From: Plesiomonas shigelloides
Lineage (GTDB): Bacteria > Pseudomonadota > Gammaproteobacteria > Enterobacterales > CAMTGL01
Assembly (NCBI RefSeq): GCF_900087055.1
Contig: NZ_LT575468.1
Span: forward strand, 992,001 to 1,056,000
Reading direction: 5' to 3'
DNA: 64,000 nucleotides
The position numbers and the translations under genes were made by a program. Every line of letters starts with the position of its first letter. Position 1 is the stretch's first letter. The notes below the pieces were generated by a model. That model did no database searches and was not told the DNA's origin. It saw only the letters and a program-made list of their open reading frames with translations. Below, in pieces: positions 8,458-17,118 of this stretch.

Positions 8458-9774
8458 TTAGAAGGTGTAGTTCAGACCCACGCTGTACAGGTACGCATCA
8501 CCCTTGGAGTCAAACTCGGAAGGAATGGTGACTGGACCAACAGCTTGGTTCTCTTTGAAGTTAGCACCGCGGCCGTTCAGGTACGCAAAGCCAGCATCTA
8601 CACTCAGGTTCTTATCGAAGGCATAGGTCGCACCCAAGGTGTACCATACACGATCCTGATCTGGGATAGAGATGGATGGATGCTCTTTAGACGCTTTCTG
8701 GTCGTAGGCGAAACCTGCACGGAAAGTCCACTCTGGGCTGTAGTAGTAAGTACCACCCAGCGCATAACGGTAAGCGGTTTCAAACTTCTCGTCTTTTTGC
8801 AGACATTCTTCCGGACGGCACTGGCTGCTGGTGGCTTTCAACTCTTTGAAAGAGTCCCAACCGGTGCGCATGATACCGTAGCTCAGAGCAAACTGTTGAT
8901 TCAGACGGCTGTAGCCAGAGATTTCCCAGATATCAGGCAGATCTACTTTCAGGTTTGCTGGAACAGTGTTAAAGCCGCTTGGTGTTACTGAAGAAGTACC
9001 ACGGTAGTCACCGTCGAAATCCAGCTTCACTTTAGAGCGGTAGGTCAACGCCAAGCGGTTGGCTTCGTTGATTTCCCACATCGCACCAATGTTCCAGCCA
9101 AATGCCCAAGTATCACCCTTCAGATAGGAGATCTCAGTCGATGGGGAAGGCAGTTTGGAGATGGAGCCCAGTACTGGATCGGAGCTCAGGATCCCTGCGT
9201 GACGAACCAGTTCCGCATCAGCGTATACTGCGTTCAGACCTAAACCTAAGCTGAACTGTTGGTTAACGCGGTAGGCCGCACTTAAGTTAGCGTTAACGGT
9301 AGTCAGGTCAGTTTTACCACCCAAGAAACCGGCGTTGAAATTGCTTGGGAAGTCAGTGGCCAGACCGTAGTTTGAGAACAGCGCGCCACCTAAGGCCCAT
9401 TGTTCATTGATTGGATAAATAACCGCACCAAACGGCACTACGGCAGAAGGAGCGATATCGCTAGCGTTAGCGCTGTATGTTTTTCCTGGGATTTTGCCCA
9501 GAGGTGGACGAGATGTCGTGCCGTTAACATCCACTTCTGGATCGATATAGGTTAAACCACCAGAGATAGACGGCGCATCGAACATCATCATGGCGGCTGG
9601 GTTGCGGATCACGACTGCGGCGTTGTCGGCCACGGCACCTTCACCGGCGAAAGCACGACCCAGACCGGAAGCGGAGTGCTCACCAATCTGATAGCCGGCG
9701 GCGCTGGCATTGGCGGATAATAAGGCCACTGCGGTAGCCAGAGCTGATTTGGTTAACAGGTTCTTCTTGTTCAT
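8458..9774 (-). CDS. fadL: Long-chain fatty acid outer-membrane transporter FadL, paralogue B
   Basis: This is a second FadL-family barrel of 438 residues. Its signal peptide ends ANASA, followed by the mature N-terminus AGYQIGEHSASGLGRAFAGE and the NPA hatch motif in IRNPAAMMMFD. It ends SVGLNYTF with the terminal aromatic residue of an outer-membrane protein. It contains a cysteine pair in SSQCRPEECLQ, as in other FadL proteins. It neighbours yfcZ, as E. coli fadL does, so it is the better candidate for the positional orthologue. A FadR-like half site lies about 90 bases upstream, suggesting repression without fatty acids. Two outer-membrane importers with different upstream signals suggest divided substrates or conditions. 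Confidence 0.94.
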   Translation of the reverse strand: MNKKNLLTKSALATAVALLSANASAAGYQIGEHSASGLGRAFAGEGAVADNAAVVIRNPAAMMMFDAPSISGGLTYIDPEVDVNGTTSRPPLGKIPGKTYSANASDIAPSAVVPFGAVIYPINEQWALGGALFSNYGLATDFPSNFNAGFLGGKTDLTTVNANLSAAYRVNQQFSLGLGLNAVYADAELVRHAGILSSDPVLGSISKLPSPSTEISYLKGDTWAFGWNIGAMWEINEANRLALTYRSKVKLDFDGDYRGTSSVTPSGFNTVPANLKVDLPDIWEISGYSRLNQQFALSYGIMRTGWDSFKELKATSSQCRPEECLQKDEKFETAYRYALGGTYYYSPEWTFRAGFAYDQKASKEHPSISIPDQDRVWYTLGATYAFDKNLSVDAGFAYLNGRGANFKENQAVGPVTIPSEFDSKGDAYLYSVGLNYTF

Positions 9775-9851
9775 ATACAGATTCTCTGTCTGTGATTATT
9801 ATTTGCGGTCCCCCCTTCATGGAGGGTTGCGCGGATTGTAGGGGCTTAGCC

Positions 9852-9873
9852 GGTCTGCTGAAATCAGACCAGT
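9852..9873 (-). promoter_or_regulatory. FadR-like site upstream of fadL paralogue B
   Basis: Read on the minus strand, ACTGGTCTGA matches the left part of the FadR consensus AACTGGTC-N-GACCTGTT; the right half is degenerate. An inverted repeat GGTCTG / CAGACC also spans 9852-9870. It lies 78-99 bases upstream of the fadL-B start. Confidence 0.5.
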
Positions 9874-10264
9874 GGTCAATATAAGCGCAAAATAACCTTT
9901 TGTTAACACTTTTTCAGGCTGTTTTGTTCGAAAAACAAACTCATATTGACCATGAGTAACGTTATCATTTTTAATTGGATAAAGATGATAATTAAAAGTT
10001 TATTGCAAACAGGTATTTATAAATATTTCAACTGAAACGTAGATATTACGCGGAATGTGAGCTGAAACGTGGATTTTTTCACGCTGATTCATTCAGATAA
10101 TACATAATTCAATCTTTTGTTAACACTTGAGCAATCAAATCCAGTGCTAAAAATGAAGCACATAATTCCTGTTGGGTCAGACTGATGAGCCGTGTATGAT
10201 AATCCCATACCTTATTTGAGGTTTTGGCTGTTTGATTTTATTCGGCTCACGAGAGGACCTATTT
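9874..10264. repeat. Divergent fadL-B/yfcZ regulatory gap with direct repeats
   Basis: No gene is present. CTTTTGTTAACACTT occurs twice (9897-9911 and 10114-10128), and CTGAAACGT(A/G)GAT occurs twice 30 bases apart (10032 and 10062). A loose palindrome around TTTTGTTCGAAAAACAAA lies near 9920-9937. These could be operators for the divergent genes; the protein that binds is unknown. Confidence 0.5.
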
Positions 10265-10555
10265 ATGTCTAATGATATCTGCCGCGCACAAGAAACCGCT
10301 GCTTGCTGCTGTATGGATGTTGGCACCATTCTGGATAACACCGATTGCACTGCTAGCCTTGAGAAAGTTTTTGCGACCAAAGACGAGGCGGAAGCATTTT
10401 TGGCCAAATGGACTCAAAAAGCTCGTGATATCGAATCTGAACCGTGTGATATCACCAGCGATATCACTGAGATTGCTGATGGTTTCAAGCTGAGTGCAGA
10501 TTTCTCTTTCTCCTGCCAAGCTGAAACGATGATTTTCCAGCTGGCGCTGCGTTAA
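10265..10555 (+). CDS. yfcZ: YfcZ/YiiS family protein of unknown function
   Basis: This small 96-residue protein matches the YfcZ family, with the conserved CCCMDVGTI, DCTAS, VFATKDEAEAFL and a C-terminal FQLALR. The start at 10265 has GAGAGGA about 8 bases upstream. No biochemical role is established for the family; the conserved cysteine triplet near residue 16 is its most striking feature. It lies next to fadL as in E. coli, but the two are divergent here. Identification is confident; function is open. Confidence 0.88.
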   Translation: MSNDICRAQETAACCCMDVGTILDNTDCTASLEKVFATKDEAEAFLAKWTQKARDIESEPCDITSDITEIADGFKLSADFSFSCQAETMIFQLALR

Positions 10556-10654
10556 TCACGCGATAAACCTGCATGCGTTGCGGGTGTTGGTCGCACTGTG
10601 TAGGGCGAGGTTTTATTGCTTGTCTGCCGACACGGTAAAATAGTGAACAAAATA

Positions 10655-10687
10655 AAAGGCCGTATCCTTGGATACGGCCTTTTTTCA
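10655..10687 (+). terminator. Terminator after yfcZ
   Basis: AAAAGGCCGTATCC and GGATACGGCCTTTT form a long stem with a short loop, followed by T residues. It also faces the convergent batD gene. Confidence 0.85.
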
Positions 10688-10748
10688 TGCATCTTTTCTT
10701 AGACGCCTTTTGTTATGTAGCGCATTATTAATGCGCTAGTGAATCGGA

Positions 10749-12476
10749 TTAATCCTTGTCATCCAGCTTGAGGCTGATTTTTGGAAAATCATCATCACGG
10801 CGTAAATCGGTGACCGGCGTACTGACTGTCGGTGCACTATTGCTGTTATAGCTGCGGATCCCACGGATTCGATGCAGTAACTGGCGCAGTGTCTGTGGAT
10901 TCCAGCTGCTCTTATTATCTTTGCTACGGCGCAAACGGGTTAGTTCACGATCGATAGCATCGCCACTTGGCAATTCGGCAAAGTGAGTGAACTTGCGCCC
11001 CGGCCAACGTTGACGCGCCCATTGGCTGAGCGCACGGGTGATCTGTGCCGGCTCATGGCTGTTGAGAGCTTGCTCTAATTCCAACCAGGCTTTTTCTTCC
11101 GGCTCCGGCTCGCTTGGCATCATCAATGACAGGCGGCTCAGCTCGTTACGCAAGCTGCGTTTTTGACTGAAATGCCAGTACAGGCCACCGGCCAGTAAGA
11201 AACCACCGAAGATCGCAATGTAGCCAAAGAGGTTGGCGTAGTTCTCTTTCGGTTTCACCATCGGCACAACCGGCTGACTGAGCGCTGGATTACTGCTGAT
11301 AACCAGCGGCTGAGCTGCCAGTACGGCAGTTTCGGCTTTTTCGGTCTGGGTATTCCACCAAGTTAGGCTGATTTCCGGCAGCATCACATTATTGGCGGTG
11401 CGCTTCGGCATCAGAATATGGCGAATTTCCAGCTCGGTTTCCCCATTGACGGTGCGGCGTTGCTCCACCGGTTGGGCATGTAAACTGAGTTCGGCAGGGT
11501 AGACAATCTCTGGCATCACCAGTGGCTTATCACCCAACCCACGAGCGCGCAGACGGATGGTACGGGTCAGTGGCTCCCCGACTTTCGCGGCAGTAGGCTG
11601 TGGGAACCAAGTCTCTTCTAACGAAACTTTCTCCGCTGGCAGCCAGTTGGCGGCTAAATCTTTTGGCAGTGGGCGGACGTTCAGCGTAACCGGCATGGCT
11701 TCCGCGTAGGCATTCAGCGGTGGCTGCAATTGGCTGCTACCACGCACAGTACCGCGAAAACGAATATTGCTGATGGTGATGTTACCCGGCTCATGCGCCA
11801 TGATTTGATAGCGGCGGCTGACAATCTGGTAGCGGTTACCATCGCGCATTAAGCTCCAAGAGCGGTCTTGGCCAACTTGGCGCAAGGTGCCGTTGCTGAG
11901 CTCAGGCGTAGAGAGCACGCCATCGAGCAATTCGCTGGCCAGTTCCAAATCGATATCCAGATATACCGCTTCATCTGGATAGGCGACCGGCTTAGACAGG
12001 CGCGTATTCAGTACCGCTTGATCCAAGGTGATCACCGGTTTTGCTGGCTCGGCAGGTACTTCTTCTTTTTTCTCTTCCACTTTTGCCGGCACCACATTAA
12101 AGGCCAGTGGCTGGCTGGCGATGTTATCGATAGTCAGTGCCGGAATTTGGTAATTACCGGTTTGATCCTGCATCAGCGTGGTTTTCCAGCGGGTTGCCGC
12201 CGGTTGCTTTTTATCGGCAGGGATCTGGTTATATTCGGTGTTACCGACCACAAATGACTGCCCAAACAGCGGGGAGAGATCCAGCGCCTCATTGGGCAGC
12301 AGATCATCGGCGGTGATGGTCAGGGTAAAAGGTTGCCCTTGTTCCACCGGCTCTTTATCAATACTGATATCCAGTTTGGTCAGGGCCTGTGCCAGCGGGC
12401 TGAGGCTCAGGCAGAGCAAGGCTATCCCTGTTTTCCAGAGTGTTATTGAGCGCAAGGTATCGCGTACCATCAGCAT
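10749..12476 (-). CDS. batD: BatD-family membrane protein, isolated from batA/batB
   Basis: The protein has an N-terminal signal segment (LWKTGIALLCLSLSPLAQA), a long periplasmic part with BatD-type beta-sandwich repeats (EPVEQGQPFTLTITADD; KPVAYPDEAVYLDIDLE; KVGEPLTRTIRLRARG), one transmembrane helix near YIAIFGGFLLAGGLYWHF, and a charged cytoplasmic tail. BatD proteins normally belong to MoxR/BatA/BatB complexes linked to oxygen tolerance or envelope stress. Here none of those partners is adjacent: the upstream neighbour is divergent fadI and the downstream one is yfcZ. No strong ribosome-binding site decides the start; 12476 is chosen just before the signal peptide, with 12470, 12515 and 12551 as alternatives. 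Confidence 0.8.
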   Translation of the reverse strand: MLMVRDTLRSITLWKTGIALLCLSLSPLAQALTKLDISIDKEPVEQGQPFTLTITADDLLPNEALDLSPLFGQSFVVGNTEYNQIPADKKQPAATRWKTTLMQDQTGNYQIPALTIDNIASQPLAFNVVPAKVEEKKEEVPAEPAKPVITLDQAVLNTRLSKPVAYPDEAVYLDIDLELASELLDGVLSTPELSNGTLRQVGQDRSWSLMRDGNRYQIVSRRYQIMAHEPGNITISNIRFRGTVRGSSQLQPPLNAYAEAMPVTLNVRPLPKDLAANWLPAEKVSLEETWFPQPTAAKVGEPLTRTIRLRARGLGDKPLVMPEIVYPAELSLHAQPVEQRRTVNGETELEIRHILMPKRTANNVMLPEISLTWWNTQTEKAETAVLAAQPLVISSNPALSQPVVPMVKPKENYANLFGYIAIFGGFLLAGGLYWHFSQKRSLRNELSRLSLMMPSEPEPEEKAWLELEQALNSHEPAQITRALSQWARQRWPGRKFTHFAELPSGDAIDRELTRLRRSKDNKSSWNPQTLRQLLHRIRGIRSYNSNSAPTVSTPVTDLRRDDDFPKISLKLDDKD

Positions 12477-12902
12477 AATGGTGACTATGTCCGAATCGAG
12501 TGAAATAACACGCATCCTGTAACCGGTCGATAACCGGCCACGTATCAGCACAAACAGAGCGGCGTATTGGCGACGCTGTAATGGAAACTTTTCCTAGAAA
12601 AAAGTAAGCAAAAAATATGCCTTATCTTAGAAAGGTCAGGCAAGGTAAGGGAAGTAAGGAACAAGGTGGAGGAGGTGAGTCCGCCTTATCAACTCGCGAA
12701 TGCAGGCCACGGTGAGAGTTAGTCACGGCCATCGGTGGCCGTAGTCATTGTGGCTCGTGGTGCGGGTAACAATTGACACCGCGCAGTCAAAAAAATGACA
12801 GCGTCATTGTGTCTTCATTGTCGGTGTGGTTGGCCTTCTGGCTAAACACGAGGGAAAGATCTTCTACTCACCGGCTAAGCCATTTCTGCCTCAAACAGTT
12901 GT
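12477..12902. other. batD/fadI divergent intergenic region
   Basis: I see no gene. The frame upstream of fadI is open, but it is not protein-like and lacks a ribosome-binding site. A short palindrome AATGAC-AGC-GTCATT lies near 12793. The fadI promoter begins immediately after this stretch. Confidence 0.5.
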
Positions 12903-12954
12903 TTGAATATTGTGAACAAGAGGTTACACTCAAGGTGTTCAGGTCTGACCAGCA
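12903..12954 (+). promoter_or_regulatory. fadIJ promoter with a near-consensus FadR operator
   Basis: TTGAAT (12903-12908), a 16-base spacer and TACACT (12925-12930) form a plausible promoter with initiation near 12937. The sequence at 12938-12954 is the reverse complement of TGCTGGTCAGACCTGAA, which matches the FadR consensus AACTGGTC-N-GACCTGTT across its whole 13-base core. FadR bound at the start site should repress fadIJ until long-chain acyl-CoA releases it. Confidence 0.8.
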
Positions 12955-12991
12955 CGGCAGACTGGCGCGCCTATTTCTGAAAGGAGTTCAC

Positions 12992-14302
12992 ATGAAAGCG
13001 GTACAAAACCTTACCACGCGTAGCGGTGAGCGTATTGCGGTGGTGGCAGGATTACGCACCCCGTTTGCCCGTCAGGCGACGGCATTTCACGGCGTACCGG
13101 CGTTGGATCTGGGAAAAATGGTGGTCAATGAGCTGCTGCTGCGTAGTGGCCTTGATCCACAACTGATTGATCAAGTGGTGTTCGGCCAAGTGGTGCAGAT
13201 GCCGGAAGCGCCCAATATCGCCCGGGAAATTGTGTTAGGCACCGGAATGAGCGTTCATACCGATGCGTACAGCGTTTCACGCGCCTGCGCGACCAGCTTT
13301 CAAGCTGTCGCCAATATTTGTGACAGCATTGTCAGCGGCACGGTCGAAACTGGCATTGCCGGTGGCGCCGATTCCTCTTCCGTACTGCCGATTGGCGTGT
13401 CGAAAAAATTAGCGCGTGCATTGGTGGATTTAAATAAAGCGCGCAGTCTCAGCCAGCGATTGAAGATTTTCTCCAGCCTGCGTTTGCGCGATTTACTGCC
13501 GGTTCCTCCGGCGGTGGCAGAGTATTCCACCGGCTTATCAATGGGGCAAACCGCCGAGCAGATGGCCAAAACCTATCACATTAGCCGCGCCGAGCAAGAT
13601 GAGCTGGCGTTGCGATCGCACCATCTGGCTGCGCGTGCTTGGGCCGATGGCTTGCTGGCCGATGAAGTGATGACGGCGTATTCGGCTCCGTACAAAGCGC
13701 CGCTAGAAAAAGATAACAATATCCGCAGCGACTCCACACTCGCCGATTATGCTCGTCTCAAACCAGCCTTTGATCGCCGCCACGGTACGGTGACGGCAGC
13801 AAACAGTACGCCGTTGACCGATGGCGCCGCTGCCGTCATGTTGATGAGCGAAGGGTGCGCCAAGGCGCTTGGCCTGACCCCGCTCGGCTTTATTCGTAGC
13901 TATGCTTTTGCGGCTATCGATGTGTGGCAAGACATGCTGATGGGGCCGTCTTATGCCACGCCACTGGCGCTTGAGCGCGCGGGTGTCACCTTATCCGATT
14001 TGACCTTGATTGACATGCACGAAGCCTTTGCCGCGCAAACCTTGGCTAATTTGCGGATGTTTGCCAGTGCGGATTTTGCACGCGACAAATTAGGCCGTAG
14101 CCAAGCCATTGGCGAGGTGGATATGGACAAATTCAACGTGCTGGGCGGCTCTTTAGCCTATGGCCACCCGTTTGCGGCCACCGGCGCGCGGATGATCACC
14201 CAGACATTGCGTGAGCTGAAGCGCCGTGGCGGTGGATTAGCATTGAACACCGCGTGTGCCGCCGGCGGATTGGGCGCCGCCATGGTATTGGAGAGCGAAT
14301 AA
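12992..14302 (+). CDS. fadI: 3-ketoacyl-CoA thiolase FadI
   Basis: FadI carries out the thiolytic last step of beta-oxidation and is the beta subunit of the FadIJ (anaerobic/alternative) complex. AAGGAG at 12980-12985 fixes the start at 12992 and gives 436 residues, the E. coli length. The nucleophilic cysteine is Cys99 in SRACATS; the second catalytic set is in [15 protein letters not shown] (His) and [13 protein letters not shown] (Cys). The TAA stop overlaps the fadJ start codon by one base (TAATG), so translation is coupled. A FadR operator lies immediately upstream. It is divergent from batD. Confidence 0.97.
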   Translation: MKAVQNLTTRSGERIAVVAGLRTPFARQATAFHGVPALDLGKMVVNELLLRSGLDPQLIDQVVFGQVVQMPEAPNIAREIVLGTGMSVHTDAYSVSRACATSFQAVANICDSIVSGTVETGIAGGADSSSVLPIGVSKKLARALVDLNKARSLSQRLKIFSSLRLRDLLPVPPAVAEYSTGLSMGQTAEQMAKTYHISRAEQDELALRSHHLAARAWADGLLADEVMTAYSAPYKAPLEKDNNIRSDSTLADYARLKPAFDRRHGTVTAANSTPLTDGAAAVMLMSEGCAKALGLTPLGFIRSYAFAAIDVWQDMLMGPSYATPLALERAGVTLSDLTLIDMHEAFAAQTLANLRMFASADFARDKLGRSQAIGEVDMDKFNVLGGSLAYGHPFAATGARMITQTLRELKRRGGGLALNTACAAGGLGAAMVLESE

Positions 14303-16431
14303 TGACTACACAAAGCGCATTTTCCTTAACGGTCAGGGATGACGGGGTCGGCGTACTGACCATGGATGTTCCTGGCGATAGTGTTAACACCTTGAAAGCC
14401 GAGTTTGGCGAACAGATCCGCGCGATCTTATCCGAACTGAAAAATCGTAATGATGTTCGCGGTCTGGTGCTAATTTCCGGCAAAACCGACTCTTTTGTCG
14501 CCGGAGCGGATATCAGCATGTTGGCCGCCTGCCGTAGCGCCGATGAAGCGGCAACTTTATCGCGCCAAGGGCATGCGGTGATGGCTGAGCTAGAAGCACT
14601 GCCGTTTACCGTGGTGGCGGCGATTCATGGCGCTTGCTTAGGCGGGGGGCTAGAGTTGGCGCTGGCTTGCCACGCTCGCGTGTGTACCGAGCATGATAAA
14701 ACCCAACTAGGGTTACCGGAAGTGCAGCTCGGTCTGTTGCCTGGCTCTGGTGGAACGCAGCGTCTGCCGCGTCTGATTGGCGTTGCCAAGGCCTTAGATT
14801 TGATGCTGACTGGGCGCAGTGTACGGGCAAAATCAGCGCGTAAAATGGGGCTGGTGGATGATGTGGTTCCGCCGAGTATTTTACTGCAGGCCGCCGCAGA
14901 GTTGGCGTTGCAACCGAAACCGAAACGCAGTAAACCGGGCGGTGCGATGGGCTGGTTGCTGGAAGGCAACAGCGCGGGGCGTAATCTGGTGTTCAATCAG
15001 GCGACCAAGCAAACTTTAAGTAAAACCCGTGGCAATTATCCCGCGCCTGAGAAGATTTTGGATGTGGTGCGTTGTGGTTTAGAAAAGGGCGTGGCCGCCG
15101 GTTTAGAGGCCGAAGCGCGTGAGTTCGGTGAGCTGGTAATGACCCAAGAGTCTGCCGCACTGCGCTCGATTTTCTTTGCCACCACCGAGATGAAAAAAGA
15201 GCGTGAAGCGGGCGCTACGCCGCTGCCACTCAAGAGTATTGGTGTATTAGGCGGCGGCTTGATGGGCGGCGGGATTGCCTTTGTGACCGCCAGCAAAGCC
15301 GGGTTACCGGTGCGCATTAAAGATGTGGCCAGTGCGGGGATTAACCACGCGCTGCGCTACAGCTACGATATCTTGAACAAACGGGTGAAGAAGAAAATCC
15401 TGCTGCCTGCGCAGATGCAAAAACAGATGCTGATGCTCTCCGGCGGGCTGGATTACACTGCGTTTGCCGAACGCGATCTGGTGGTCGAAGCTGTGTTTGA
15501 GGATTTGAAACTCAAACAAAAGATGGTGGCGGATGTTGAACAATATTGCCGAGTCGATACCGTGTTTGCCTCCAATACCTCCTCATTGCCGATTGGTCAG
15601 ATTGCGGCGCAGGCGCAGCGACCTGAAAATGTGATCGGGCTGCATTATTTTAGTCCAGTCGATAAAATGCCGTTGGTGGAAGTGATCCCGCATGCCGGCA
15701 CGTCGGCGCAGACCATCGCAACCACGGTCGAATTTGCGCGTAAGCAGGGCAAAACCCCCGTCGTGGTGGCGGATCAGGCCGGTTTTTATGTTAACCGGAT
15801 TCTGGCTCCGTACATGAATGAGGCGGCGCGCTGCCTGTTGGCCGGTGATAGTATCGAGCATATTGATGCCGCGCTGATGGATTTTGGCTTCCCTGTAGGC
15901 CCGATTACGTTGCTGGATGAAGTGGGCATTGATGTCGGCGCTAAGATTTCGCCTATTTTGCAAGAAGCGCTCGGTGAGCGTTTTGCTGCGCCTGACGCCT
16001 TTAGCGCCCTGCTCAAAGATGATCGTAAAGGGCGTAAAAATGGGCGCGGTTTTTACCTGTACGGCAAAAAAATGCGTAAAGGGAAGAAGCTGCCGGATAC
16101 CTCCGTGTACAAGGTCCTGGGTGTACAGCCGAGTTCCAACCAAGAGCCACAAGAATTGGCCGAACGCTGTGTGCTAATGATGCTTAATGAAGCAGCGCGC
16201 TGTTTAGATGAAGGGATTATCCGCAGCCCACGCGATGGGGATATTGGGGCGATTTTCGGGATTGGTTTCCCTCCGTTCTTAGGCGGCCCGTTCCGTTACA
16301 TGGATCGCATCGGCGCTGCACAGCTGACAACCCGTCTGCAGGAACATGCGAAACGGTTTGGCCAACGCTTTGAACCTTGTGAGCGCTTGTTGCAGATGGC
16401 GCAGGGGAATGAGAAATTCTATTCAGAATAA
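14302..16431 (+). CDS. fadJ: Fatty acid oxidation complex alpha subunit FadJ
   Basis: FadJ is a multifunctional enoyl-CoA hydratase / 3-hydroxyacyl-CoA dehydrogenase of 709 residues (E. coli 714). The N-terminal crotonase domain has [10 protein letters not shown] and [15 protein letters not shown] followed by [19 protein letters not shown], which carry the two catalytic glutamates. The dehydrogenase domain begins near residue 312 with the NAD fold [14 protein letters not shown] and continues with ASNTSSLPI and [15 protein letters not shown], then FVNRIL-type sequence in [15 protein letters not shown]. It starts inside the fadI stop codon and shares the FadR-controlled promoter. It works with FadI downstream of the FadL importers. 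Confidence 0.97.
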   Translation: MTTQSAFSLTVRDDGVGVLTMDVPGDSVNTLKAEFGEQIRAILSELKNRNDVRGLVLISGKTDSFVAGADISMLAACRSADEAATLSRQGHAVMAELEALPFTVVAAIHGACLGGGLELALACHARVCTEHDKTQLGLPEVQLGLLPGSGGTQRLPRLIGVAKALDLMLTGRSVRAKSARKMGLVDDVVPPSILLQAAAELALQPKPKRSKPGGAMGWLLEGNSAGRNLVFNQATKQTLSKTRGNYPAPEKILDVVRCGLEKGVAAGLEAEAREFGELVMTQESAALRSIFFATTEMKKEREAGATPLPLKSIGVLGGGLMGGGIAFVTASKAGLPVRIKDVASAGINHALRYSYDILNKRVKKKILLPAQMQKQMLMLSGGLDYTAFAERDLVVEAVFEDLKLKQKMVADVEQYCRVDTVFASNTSSLPIGQIAAQAQRPENVIGLHYFSPVDKMPLVEVIPHAGTSAQTIATTVEFARKQGKTPVVVADQAGFYVNRILAPYMNEAARCLLAGDSIEHIDAALMDFGFPVGPITLLDEVGIDVGAKISPILQEALGERFAAPDAFSALLKDDRKGRKNGRGFYLYGKKMRKGKKLPDTSVYKVLGVQPSSNQEPQELAERCVLMMLNEAARCLDEGIIRSPRDGDIGAIFGIGFPPFLGGPFRYMDRIGAAQLTTRLQEHAKRFGQRFEPCERLLQMAQGNEKFYSE

Positions 16432-16465
16432 TAAGATAACCTCCTTTAAAATCACTCCTTTTGTT

Positions 16466-16490
16466 AACCAGCCGTAAGGCTGGTTTTTTT
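16466..16490 (+). terminator. Terminator after fadIJ
   Basis: AACCAGCC / GGCTGGTT with a GTAA loop is followed by a run of seven T. Confidence 0.9.
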
Positions 16491-16543
16491 ATGCCGCCGC
16501 CACTGTTATGCTGCCGTTTTTCCCTGACGGGTTGAGTCAAGCT

Positions 16544-17002
16544 ATGCAAATTTGGGTGGATGCCGATGCGTGTCCAAAAGTGATCAAAGAGATTTTGTTT
16601 CGTGCCGCTGAGCGCGTAGGTGTTGCGGTGACCTTAGTGGCCAACCAGCCGTTGGCGGTGCCGCCGTCACGTTATATTCAAAGTATTCAGGTGGCGGCCG
16701 GATTTGATGTGGCGGATAACGAAATCGTGCGCCGTGCACAGGCGGGAGATTTGGTGATCACCGCCGATATTCCGTTAGCCTCGGAAGTGCTGGAAAAAAA
16801 AGCGATTGCCTTGAATCCGCGCGGCGAACTGTATACCAGTGAAAATATCCGTCAGCGTTTGAACATGCGTGATTTTATGGATACCCTGCGCGCCAGTGGG
16901 ATCCAAACCGGCGGGCCGGCGGCCTTTAGTCAACGTGATCGCCAAGCGTTTGCCGGTGAGCTCGATCGTTGGTTAGTCAGCTATCAGCGCAGTTGTCGTT
17001 AA
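16544..17002 (+). CDS. yaiI: YaiI/YqxD family protein (UPF0178, DUF188)
   Basis: The product has 152 residues, the same length as E. coli YaiI. Family motifs are the N-terminal [41 protein letters not shown] and LNPRGELYT. The family resembles PIN/NYN nuclease-like folds with acidic residues (DADAC; ADNEI; ITAD) and is often predicted to act on nucleic acid, but no activity is established. The start at 16544 (MQIWVDAD) is chosen by alignment; an in-frame ATG at 16508 would prepend twelve unconserved residues. It lies alone between the fadIJ terminator and a convergent protease gene, whereas in E. coli yaiI is elsewhere. Confidence 0.9.
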   Translation: MQIWVDADACPKVIKEILFRAAERVGVAVTLVANQPLAVPPSRYIQSIQVAAGFDVADNEIVRRAQAGDLVITADIPLASEVLEKKAIALNPRGELYTSENIRQRLNMRDFMDTLRASGIQTGGPAAFSQRDRQAFAGELDRWLVSYQRSCR

Positions 17003-17050
17003 TACTTTAAGCCGTTAAATCTTTAAGCGTCGCGATACCCATAGAGATGC

Positions 17051-17081
17051 CAAAAGAATGACCGCGCGGTTAACGCGGTCA
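17051..17081 (-). terminator. Terminator of the insulinase-type protease gene
   Basis: TGACCGCG / CGCGGTCA with a 7-base loop is followed, on the minus strand, by ATTCTTTTGG. It can stop the minus-strand transcript. Confidence 0.6.
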
Positions 17082-17118
17082 GCGTCTGTGTTGGCGAGCT
17101 TGGCGATATTGATATCCG

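Noticed and set aside
8198-8461. 87-residue frame between the fadL genes
   Set aside because: It runs through the bidirectional terminator and into the fadL-B 3' end; no homology seen.
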